Source: DASYQV01 sp036005125 (GTDB lineage Bacteria; Acidobacteriota; Vicinamibacteria; Vicinamibacterales; UBA2999). From it: DNA of 21,711 nt. Below, one piece after another: positions 13,768 through 20,742 of this stretch. Numbering within the stretch: position 1 is the stretch's first letter; every line of letters starts with the position of its first letter. The stretch spans positions 1 through 21,711 of the forward strand of contig DASYQV010000220.1 in NCBI GenBank assembly GCA_036005125.1, read 5' to 3'. Below the pieces are notes generated by a model, which saw nothing but the letters and a program-made list of their open reading frames with translations, made no database searches and was not told the origin of the DNA. The position numbers and the translations under genes were made by a program.

Positions 13768-15807
13768 ATGCCACGACCTATTCCGTCGACGGCCTGGATC
13801 GCCGGTCTCCTGCTGACAGCATTCGTCTCGCCGATGCTCCGGGGACAGGCGCCCACCGCCGGCGCGCCCTTCACCCAGGCGCAGGCATCGGCCGGCAGCC
13901 GCGTCTACACGCAGAAGTGCGCCAGTTGTCACGGCGCCCGGCTGGATGACGGCGTGGCGCCCCCGCTCACGGGCGCAAAGTTCCTCGAGACGTGGACCGC
14001 GCCCGGCCGTACGCTGGACGACCTCTTTTACATCATTCGCTCGACGATGCCGAAGAACGAGGCCGGCACGCTGACGTCATCGGATTACGTTTCCGTCCTC
14101 GCGTACATGCTCGAGCGGAACAACTATCCCGCCGGCACTCGCGACCTCACCGCGGAGCAGAACGTTCTGTCGGCTCTCCGCCTGACGCGTCCCTCCGCGG
14201 CCGAATCCGAGAAGAAAGCTCCGCCTCCGGAGTACATCGCCGGCGCCGGCGAGCCCACGCCTCGCGCGTCCGGACCGAAAGGCGACGAGCTCGTCTTCGC
14301 CGCAGGCCGCAGCCGGGACTGGCCGATGCACACGCACGATTATTCCGGGACGCGGTTTTCGCCCCTTTCCCAGATCACGCCGTCGAACGCGTCGCAGATG
14401 CGCGTCGTCTGCCAGTATCAGGTCGGCGAAACGGGCAACTTCCAGACCGGACCGATTGTGGACCGCGGAACGATGTACGTGACGAGCATCTACGCCACGA
14501 TTGCGCTGGATGCCACGACCTGCCGGCCGAAGTGGCGGTTCGTGTGGACTCCGCGGGCGGCCGAAGTCTTCAGCAACAACCGCGGCGTGGCGGTGAAGGA
14601 CGGGCGCGTCGTCCGGGCGACGTCGGATGGCTACCTGATGACGCTCGACGCCGAGGACGGACGGTTGTTGTGGGCCCGTCACATCGGCGACCCGAACAAG
14701 GGTGAAACGTTTACCATGGCGCCGCTCGTGTACGACAACCTGATCGTGATCGGTCCGGCCGTCAGCGAGTGGGCGATCAAAGGTTGGGTTGCGGCGTTCC
14801 GGCTCGATACGGGCGAGCGCGTCTGGCGCTTCAACATCGTCCCCAACCCCGGGGAGCCCGGGTACGAAACGTGGTCGCAGCCGGCCGGATTCCCGGTTGG
14901 CGGAGGCGGCGTGTGGACCACACCGACGCTCGATCCAGAGCGCGAGCTGATCTACGTGGCCACCGGCAACCCGGCGCCCGACTTCCCCGCCGCGCTCAGG
15001 GGCGGCGCCAATCTCTACACGAACTCGGTCGTCGCGTTGAACGTGCGAACGGGAAAACTGGCCTGGCACCAGCAGCTCGTGCCCGCGGACAACCACGATT
15101 GGGACCTTACCCACGCGAGCCCCCTCTTTCGCGCCACCGTCGACGGCCGCGAGCGGAAGCTCCTGGGCACCGTCGGGAAAGACGGCGTCCTGCGGGTGCT
15201 GGATCGCGACTCCCAGGCGCGCACGTTCGAAACGCCGGTGACGACGATCGAGAACATCACCGCGCCGATCACCTCGAAAGGTACGCGCGCGTGTCCGGGC
15301 CTCGTTGGCGGTGTGGAGTGGAACGGGCCGGCCTACCATCCCGGCCTCAATCTCCTCGTCGTGCCCGCCGTCGACTGGTGCTACACGTTTTACGTGGACG
15401 AGGACATCCGCTACGTGCCGGGCCAGTCGTTCATGGGCGGACGCAGTGTCGGTGACAAGCAGTCACAGGGGTGGATCACGGCCGTCGACGCTGTCACAGG
15501 GAAAGTACGGTGGCGCTATCGATCGTCTCGTCCTGTCGTCGCGGCTGTCACGGCGACCGCCGGGGGACTGATTTTCGCGGGCGAGTTGACTGGAGACTTG
15601 ATCGCGCTCGACGCCGCGAGCGGGGCGGTCCGGTATCGCTTCAATACCGGCGGGCCAATCGGGGGCGGAATTATCTCCTACGAGGTCGGACGGCGGCAGT
15701 ACGTCGCCGTCGCATCCGGGCGCCCGTCGAGGTTCTGGGTGACGGAGCACAGCGGGAACCCTGTCATTATGGTGTTCGCGCTCGACAGTGCGCGCTCGTC
15801 ACATTGA
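13768..15807 (+). CDS. Quinohemoprotein: N-terminal cytochrome c fused to PQQ dehydrogenase
   Basis: A 679-residue exported protein. The signal peptide (STAWIAGLLLTAFVSPMLRG) is followed by a cytochrome c domain with C51-A-S-C54-H55 and a likely axial Met in STMPKNE, then a linker to about residue 180. An alcohol-dehydrogenase-type PQQ propeller follows, starting RDWPMHTHDYSGTRFSPLSQ. The catalytic region N442-H-D444-W-D446 (DNHDWDLTH) and terminal blades such as GDLIALDAASGAVRYRF agree with the family. In well-known quinohemoprotein alcohol dehydrogenases the cytochrome is C-terminal; here the order is reversed. The adjacent-Cys pair near the active site of methanol/ethanol dehydrogenases is not seen. 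AAGGAG lies six bases before ATG 13768. Electrons would pass from PQQH2 to heme to the respiratory chain. Confidence 0.92.
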   Translation: MPRPIPSTAWIAGLLLTAFVSPMLRGQAPTAGAPFTQAQASAGSRVYTQKCASCHGARLDDGVAPPLTGAKFLETWTAPGRTLDDLFYIIRSTMPKNEAGTLTSSDYVSVLAYMLERNNYPAGTRDLTAEQNVLSALRLTRPSAAESEKKAPPPEYIAGAGEPTPRASGPKGDELVFAAGRSRDWPMHTHDYSGTRFSPLSQITPSNASQMRVVCQYQVGETGNFQTGPIVDRGTMYVTSIYATIALDATTCRPKWRFVWTPRAAEVFSNNRGVAVKDGRVVRATSDGYLMTLDAEDGRLLWARHIGDPNKGETFTMAPLVYDNLIVIGPAVSEWAIKGWVAAFRLDTGERVWRFNIVPNPGEPGYETWSQPAGFPVGGGGVWTTPTLDPERELIYVATGNPAPDFPAALRGGANLYTNSVVALNVRTGKLAWHQQLVPADNHDWDLTHASPLFRATVDGRERKLLGTVGKDGVLRVLDRDSQARTFETPVTTIENITAPITSKGTRACPGLVGGVEWNGPAYHPGLNLLVVPAVDWCYTFYVDEDIRYVPGQSFMGGRSVGDKQSQGWITAVDAVTGKVRWRYRSSRPVVAAVTATAGGLIFAGELTGDLIALDAASGAVRYRFNTGGPIGGGIISYEVGRRQYVAVASGRPSRFWVTEHSGNPVIMVFALDSARSSH

Positions 15808-15809
15808 AC

Positions 15810-15927
15810 GGCTCAGGGCTTAAGGCTCAGGGCTTAGGGCCTGCTTTTCGTTTCCTTCGGCCGAGCGCTTCGCGGGCATGGAGTGGAAGCGGGCCGTGAG
15901 CCGTAAGCCCTGAGCCCTAAGCCGTGA
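15810..15927. repeat. Inverted GGCTCAGGGCTTA repeat pair
   Basis: Two copies of GGCTCAGGGCTTA (from 15810 and 15824) face TAAGCCCTGAGCC and a trailing TAAGCC (15904-15922), separated by about 50 bp of unrelated DNA. The pair fills most of the gap between the quinohemoprotein and the next gene. TACAAT at 15933-15938 follows as a possible -10, without a good -35. Confidence 0.82.
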
Positions 15928-16003
15928 CACCCTACAATTCGCGATCCTGCCCAGCCCGCAACGGTGTATGCTTTTCCGCATCGACCGGACGGAGGTCATC
16001 CAG

Positions 16004-17011
16004 ATGAGAGTTCGATTGTCAGTTTCGGTTGCCGCGTTCGTTGGCGCGCTCATCCTCGTCGTTGGCGCCACAGCCGTCCATGCCCAGAACGCCTCGGGTT
16101 CCAAGTGGACGCCGAAGCGTCTCGCGGATGGACAGCCCGACATCCAGGGAATGTGGAACAACGAGGAGGCGAACTTCACGCCGCTCGAGCTCCCGGACGA
16201 GCTTTCGGGCCGAACCAGCTTCACGAAGGAGGAGCTCCAGCAGCTCGCCGCAGCCCGACGCAAGGCCAGCATCGACCAGGGCGACAAAAGGGGAGACAAA
16301 GACCCCGGCTTTTATTCCCTGTACTGGTTCGACTGGTACTGGAAGAACGCGGCGGCCGGTGACTGGCCGGCGCTCCTCGTCGAGCCCAAGAGCGGAAAGC
16401 TGCCGGCGCTCACGCCGGAGGCCAGGAAGGTCAACGCCTACGTGAACGAACACCTGCACGATACGTACACGAACATCGAGTCGGGCGATCGATGCATCTC
16501 GCGCGGCGTGCTCGGCATGATGCTGCCAACGGCGTACAACAACGCCAAGCTGATTCTGCAGCCGCCGGGCTACGTCGTGATCCACAGCGAAATGATCCAC
16601 AACGCGCGAATCATCCCGGTCGACGGACGGCCCCATCTCGGCCAGAACATCCGCAACTGGGAAGGCGATCCGCGCGGCCGGTGGGAGGGCAACACGCTGG
16701 TCGTCGAATCAACGAACTTCAAGGCGGTTGACAACATGCGGGCGGCCGGCGGCAGAGCCAGGCAGACCGAGAGACGGCGCATCGTCGAGAAGTTCACCGT
16801 TGTGGACGGGAACACGCTGAAATATTCGGTCAGCCTGGACGATCCGACAACGTACTCGGCGCCCTGGACGATTTCCTACCCGTACACGCGCGACAACAAG
16901 TACCAGCAGTTCGAGTACGCGTGCCACGAGGGGAACTGGGCGGTGTCGGGCGCGCTGGCCGGCGCGCGCGCCGAGGAGCGGGCGCGATCGAAGCCGTCCA
17001 CGAAGCAGTGA
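16004..17011 (+). CDS. Secreted protein of unknown function, LVEKF/ACHEGN family, copy 1
   Basis: A 335-residue exported protein; the signal peptide is MRVRLSVSVAAFVGALILVV up to HAQ. ATG 16004 has GGAGGT seven bases upstream; earlier in-frame starts from 15968 lack this and a proper signal sequence. Shared with the protein starting at 18360 are an early QPDIQGMW (DPDLQGIW in the other), GDPRGRWEGNTLVVESTNF, RRIVEKFTVVDGNTLKYSV and YACHEGNW near the C-terminus. The fold appears largely beta in its last third. Such proteins are frequent and multi-copy in Acidobacteriota; no biochemical function is known to me. It lies beside quinoproteins and propeller enzymes, which suggests a periplasmic role in the same process. 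It is convergent with the next gene, 5 bp apart. Confidence 0.82.
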   Translation: MRVRLSVSVAAFVGALILVVGATAVHAQNASGSKWTPKRLADGQPDIQGMWNNEEANFTPLELPDELSGRTSFTKEELQQLAAARRKASIDQGDKRGDKDPGFYSLYWFDWYWKNAAAGDWPALLVEPKSGKLPALTPEARKVNAYVNEHLHDTYTNIESGDRCISRGVLGMMLPTAYNNAKLILQPPGYVVIHSEMIHNARIIPVDGRPHLGQNIRNWEGDPRGRWEGNTLVVESTNFKAVDNMRAAGGRARQTERRRIVEKFTVVDGNTLKYSVSLDDPTTYSAPWTISYPYTRDNKYQQFEYACHEGNWAVSGALAGARAEERARSKPSTKQ

Positions 17012-17016
17012 GCTGG

Positions 17017-18234
17017 CTATTTCCTGACGAACTTGCGCACGTTCATCAGGAAGTCGGCGCCGTAGACATTTCCATCTGCATCGACCGTCACGCCTTCGGC
17101 CAGTGACGAGGTGCCGGCATACGGATAAGGGCACGGATCCGGGATGAAAGCTTTCACGGATCCGTCCCTCGCGCTTCCAATCCTGATGCCCCGCTGAGTG
17201 CCGGCATTGTACCCATACGCTGACGACGCCAGCGCGTTCAGCCCGGTATTCGTTCGACCATCCCGCGATTCCGAGTCCGCCACGTACAGCGTGTCGGTCT
17301 TCTTGTCGATGTAGAGCCCGCTCGGCCGGCCGAACTGGAACCACTGCGCGATGAACTTGCCATCCTGATCGAAGATCTGGATGCGGTTGTTCTGACGGTC
17401 TCCCACGAAGAGACGCCCGCGCGAATCGAAGGCGAGCGTGTGGACGACGTCGAACTCGCCGGGACCCATACCCTTGCGGCCCCACGTCTTCAGGAACTTC
17501 CCGGTCTTGTCGAACTTCACGATCCGTGCGTTGCCGATCCCCAGACCGCCGCCGGTGTGCCCGTCGCTGATGAAGATGTCGCCATTCGGCGCGACGGCTA
17601 CCTCGGTGGGCGCATCGAACTCGTCGACGCCCGGTCCCGCGATCCCCTTCTTGCCGAGCGTGAGCAACACCTTGCCGTTCTGATCGAGCTTGAACACCTG
17701 ATGGCTGCCGTTATCGGCCATCCACAGAAAGCCGTCCTTGTCGATCGTCAGTTTGTGGGGGCTGACGAACAGGCCGGCGCCGAATTGCTTCAGCAGCCTG
17801 CCGGAGGTATCGAACTGGAAGATCGGGTTGACGCTCGTGTTGGCGCCCCCGCACGTGGTGCCGCCGGCCCCGAACGCGCCGCATCGGTCGGCCACCCAGA
17901 TCGTTCCGTCGGGAGCGGTGGTCACGCTGGCCGTCGATCCCCATTTACGACCCGGCGGCAATTGTCCCCAGTCGACCCCGGGCCCGTACGGATTGGGAAG
18001 ATCGTTGCGCGTCCCGAGCAGCGACGCGGCCGGGAGTTTGACCGGGTACTGGCCCTGCGGGAATACCGCCTGCTGCGTGGTGCCGCCCGCGGGCGACTGC
18101 GTCGGCACCCCGCACGAAGAGGCCAACGGGCCGGCCGACGAGTCGGGCGGCGGAGCGAGCGCTCGGACGCCGGTCGCCCCAAGCGCCGTGAGAACCGCGA
18201 GCGACGCGAACATCAGTCCGTGCCGACGTTGCAT
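17017..18234 (-). CDS. Peptidyl-alpha-hydroxyglycine alpha-amidating lyase-like (PAL-like) NHL propeller
   Basis: A 405-residue exported six-bladed propeller. ATG 18234 follows GAGGAGG and a signal peptide ends near RALA. The middle is strikingly like animal PAL: PHKLTIDKDGFLWMADNGSH, FDAPTEVAVAPNGDIFISDG, then VVHTLAF and VGDRQNNRIQIFDQDGKF. Recalling PAL numbering, R117 corresponds to catalytic R533, H160 and H265 to zinc ligands H585 and H690, and R280 to R706. Two key positions differ: the catalytic Tyr of VSDGY is H226 here, with a Gly-rich insert, and the third zinc His (PHD) is E380 in LAEGVTVDADG. Zinc chemistry or substrate may therefore have changed. In PAL this fold cleaves hydroxyglycine to release an amide. 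It is convergent with copy 1 (5 bp) and divergent from copy 2 of the LVEKF family. Confidence 0.85.
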   Translation of the reverse strand: MQRRHGLMFASLAVLTALGATGVRALAPPPDSSAGPLASSCGVPTQSPAGGTTQQAVFPQGQYPVKLPAASLLGTRNDLPNPYGPGVDWGQLPPGRKWGSTASVTTAPDGTIWVADRCGAFGAGGTTCGGANTSVNPIFQFDTSGRLLKQFGAGLFVSPHKLTIDKDGFLWMADNGSHQVFKLDQNGKVLLTLGKKGIAGPGVDEFDAPTEVAVAPNGDIFISDGHTGGGLGIGNARIVKFDKTGKFLKTWGRKGMGPGEFDVVHTLAFDSRGRLFVGDRQNNRIQIFDQDGKFIAQWFQFGRPSGLYIDKKTDTLYVADSESRDGRTNTGLNALASSAYGYNAGTQRGIRIGSARDGSVKAFIPDPCPYPYAGTSSLAEGVTVDADGNVYGADFLMNVRKFVRK

Positions 18235-18280
18235 GGCAGCCTCCTCGTCGAAAGTGCGCGTACGATAGCACAGCCATAAA

Positions 18281-18309
18281 ACGTCATCATCCACGGCACG
18301 GTGTGACGT
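18281..18309. promoter_or_regulatory. Inverted repeat in the divergent promoter region
   Basis: ACGTCA (18281-18286) and TGACGT (18304-18309) form 6-bp arms with a 17-bp gap, midway between the divergent starts at 18234 and 18360. The layout suits a shared operator, but no promoter boxes were convincing. Confidence 0.35.
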
Positions 18310-18359
18310 ATTATTGGCGCCGCGCATCCATAGTCGAAGGGCACGAAAGGCAGGTCTTC

Positions 18360-19427
18360 ATGAATCGGCAGATGAGATCGGCGGGCTTGCTCGCGGTTGC
18401 GATCGCGGCAGTTGCAGTCGTGGCATTCACAGGCGTCGGCGTTTCCGGCCAGGCTCCCGCGCGCCCGGCGGGCGGATCCGACACCGCGGCCGCTCCCCGC
18501 ACACCGTGGGGCGATCCCGATCTGCAAGGCATCTGGGGCGTCGGCTACATCCTGACCCCGCTGGAGCGCCCGGACAAGTTCGGCGGCAGGGAGTTCCTGA
18601 CCGAGGAGGAAGCGGCGGCGCTCGAACGTGAGCAGGCTGTCAGTCCCGGTCGAAACAAGCGAGCGGGCACCGGCACGGTGGCCGACGTCGAGGGCGCCTA
18701 CAACGACGTCTTCACCGGGCGCGGCACCCGGGTCGTTCGGACGAAGCGGACATCGTTGATCGTCGATCCGCCCGACGGAAAGATTCCCCCGCGGACACCC
18801 GACGGCGAGAAGCGGTTGGCCGCCGCACGGCGAGTCCGCGATGATGAGTTCGGGCCCGGCGGTCGGGCGGACGACCCGGAGGAGCGCACACAGGATCGCT
18901 GCACCGGGATCACGCTTCCGGTCAATTTCGGCAGCGCCGGCGTCTCGGGCGGCTACGTCCGGATCGTCCAGACAAAAGGACTCGTGACGATGTACTACGA
19001 GGAGGGTCACCACGGCGGCGCTTATCGGACGATTCCGCTCGACGGGAGCCCGCACCTGCCGCCGCAGATCCAGCAGTATCTGGGCGATGCGCGCGGTCAT
19101 TGGGAAGGCAACGCGCTGGTCGTCGATACGACCAATTTCACGGCCAAGACCAACTATCAGGGATCGCGTGACAACCTGCATCTCGTCGAACGCTTCACGC
19201 GAACCGCGCCCGACACGATTACCTATCGCGTGACGATCGAGGACGCCACGACCTTCGCCAAACCCTGGACGATCGAGGTGCCGTACACGAAGGGCGACGA
19301 GAAGCAGAACAAGATTTTCGAAGCCGCGTGCCACGAAGGCAACTACGCGATGGTCGGCATCCTCGCCGGTGCCCGCGCGCTCGAGAAGGAAAAGGCCACC
19401 GCAAAGACGCGGTCCGGATCGCGGTAG
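18360..19427 (+). CDS. Secreted protein of unknown function, LVEKF/ACHEGN family, copy 2
   Basis: A 355-residue exported paralogue of the 16004 protein. The signal peptide (SAGLLAVAIAAVAVVAFTGV) leads to a Pro/Ala-rich start, DPDLQGIWGVGY, a mid-region with QDRCTGITLPVNF, then GDARGHWEGNALVVDTTNF, LHLVERFTRTAPDTITYRV and AACHEGNYAMVGILAGARA. ATG 18360 is favoured, with CAGGT six bases upstream; an earlier in-frame start at 18303 adds residues without a signal sequence. The two copies agree best in their C-terminal third, which is also what survives of the remnant at 10080-10246. Its stop TAG lies within the GTAG head of a REP element, so the end of the protein may have been set by repeat insertion. 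It is divergent from the PAL-like gene. Confidence 0.82.
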   Translation: MNRQMRSAGLLAVAIAAVAVVAFTGVGVSGQAPARPAGGSDTAAAPRTPWGDPDLQGIWGVGYILTPLERPDKFGGREFLTEEEAAALEREQAVSPGRNKRAGTGTVADVEGAYNDVFTGRGTRVVRTKRTSLIVDPPDGKIPPRTPDGEKRLAAARRVRDDEFGPGGRADDPEERTQDRCTGITLPVNFGSAGVSGGYVRIVQTKGLVTMYYEEGHHGGAYRTIPLDGSPHLPPQIQQYLGDARGHWEGNALVVDTTNFTAKTNYQGSRDNLHLVERFTRTAPDTITYRVTIEDATTFAKPWTIEVPYTKGDEKQNKIFEAACHEGNYAMVGILAGARALEKEKATAKTRSGSR

Positions 19428-19446
19428 GCCGGGTCTTTAACCCGGC
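19424..19446. repeat. Solo REP element overlapping a stop codon
   Basis: GTAG (19424-19427) plus hairpin GCCGGGTCTTTAACCCGGC (19428-19446), close to the first unit of the doublets at 328 and 11354. No second unit follows. TAG of the head is the stop of the preceding gene; the hairpin may stabilise the mRNA 3' end. Confidence 0.75.
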
Positions 19447-19479
19447 GCGGTCGGGGCGACACACACCGGAGGACACAGA

Positions 19480-20658
19480 ATGAACCGGAGCTTTCGTTCA
19501 ACGAACATCAACCGCCGGGACGCGCTCGCTCTTCTGGGTTGCGGATCGGCTTTAGGCATTGTCACCGTTCTGCGCGAAGACCGCGCCCTGGCGTTCGGCC
19601 AGCCGGGCGGCTGGTTCGCCTCCTCGAGCCCGAGCAAACCGACCTTCGTGAAGGGCTCCGTCATCCGGACGATTGCGAAGGACATTCCTCCCGAGTCCCT
19701 GTCGAACGGGTCGGTCCAGATTCACGAGCACATCGGAGGCCAGTTCCGGCCGACGCCGCCCCCACCTGCAGGCTCGGAGATGGTACCGGGAGTGGTGGCG
19801 CCGAAGAACGAGGCTGAGTACCTGGACCTGATGGTCGAGGAGCTCAAGATGGCCCGCGCCATCGATGGGGTGAGCTGCCTCGTCGACTGTGCGTCCAGCG
19901 GACGCCGCGATGACCGCACGGTCGAGAATCTGAAGACGATCTCGACGCGATCGGGCGTGCACATTGTCGTCGGCGGCGGCTACTATCAGGACCTCGCCAT
20001 TCCGGCCAAGTACCCCGCCGAGATCACCCAGATGCCGGAAGACAAGCTCGAGGAACATTTCACCACTGATGCGCGCAACCAACGGTGGGGCGCGTACGCC
20101 GAGATCGCCTCGTCTCAGACGATGCAGCCGGAAGAGCGCAAGCTGCTTCGCGCGATCGGCAAGTCGCACCTCCGCACGAATCTGCCGATCATCACCCACA
20201 CACCGCACCAGAGTTGCCCGTCGTGCGCGATCGAGCAGCTCGACGTCTTCGAATCGGTCGGCGTCGATCCCCGGCACTGCTGCATCGGACACCTGACGGC
20301 GATCCGGCCCGACGCCGAGCCGCTCGCGCAGACGGCAAAGACGCTCGCCAAGCGGGGCGCCTTCCTCGGGTTCGACACCGTTGGTCATCTCATGGGCCGC
20401 TCCGCGATCCCCGAACAGCACAAGGTGAAGTACGTCCTCGCGGTTCTCGACGCCGGCTACGAGGATCACCTGGTGTTTTCGGCCGATTCGACGCCGGCGC
20501 CGCAGTTGAAGGCCAACTGGGGACAAGGCTACGGATCGGTGGTCTCGCAGTTCGTTCCGAAGCTGAGATACGCAGGCGTCAAGGATTCCGTCCTGCACAA
20601 GATCCTCGTCGACAATCCACGGCGCCTTCTGTCGTTCGTGCCGAAAAGCCGAACGTGA
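19480..20658 (+). CDS. Phosphotriesterase-family metal-dependent hydrolase, Tat-exported
   Basis: A 392-residue protein with a twin-arginine signal (INRRDALALLG then CGSALGIVTV; R12-R13), so it is folded with its metal before export. The amidohydrolase TIM barrel of the phosphotriesterase/lactonase (PTE) family follows. Metal ligands can be placed: H82-x-H84 (QIHEHIGG), a bridging acid E208 (WGAYAEIASS), H240 (ITHTPH), H271 (CIGHLTAI) and D336 (FSADSTP). In classic PTE the bridge is a carboxylated Lys; Glu there is a feature of E. coli Php-type homologues. Hydrolysis of a lactone or ester is the likeliest activity. GGAGG lies six bases before ATG 19480. It could hydrolyse lactones formed by the nearby PQQ enzymes, an inference from context only. 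Confidence 0.88.
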   Translation: MNRSFRSTNINRRDALALLGCGSALGIVTVLREDRALAFGQPGGWFASSSPSKPTFVKGSVIRTIAKDIPPESLSNGSVQIHEHIGGQFRPTPPPPAGSEMVPGVVAPKNEAEYLDLMVEELKMARAIDGVSCLVDCASSGRRDDRTVENLKTISTRSGVHIVVGGGYYQDLAIPAKYPAEITQMPEDKLEEHFTTDARNQRWGAYAEIASSQTMQPEERKLLRAIGKSHLRTNLPIITHTPHQSCPSCAIEQLDVFESVGVDPRHCCIGHLTAIRPDAEPLAQTAKTLAKRGAFLGFDTVGHLMGRSAIPEQHKVKYVLAVLDAGYEDHLVFSADSTPAPQLKANWGQGYGSVVSQFVPKLRYAGVKDSVLHKILVDNPRRLLSFVPKSRT

Positions 20659-20742
20659 GGTGGCGCCCGGACCGAGGGCATGCCGGACGCGGCGCTCCGC
20701 GTCGGCGTCTGGCTGCCCGTGCAGAACCTCACCCAGCTTCCT

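Noticed and set aside
14077..15339. A 420-codon frame antisense to the quinohemoprotein
   Set aside because: Arg/His-rich shadow with no signal peptide or motif; the plus strand has heme and PQQ motifs.
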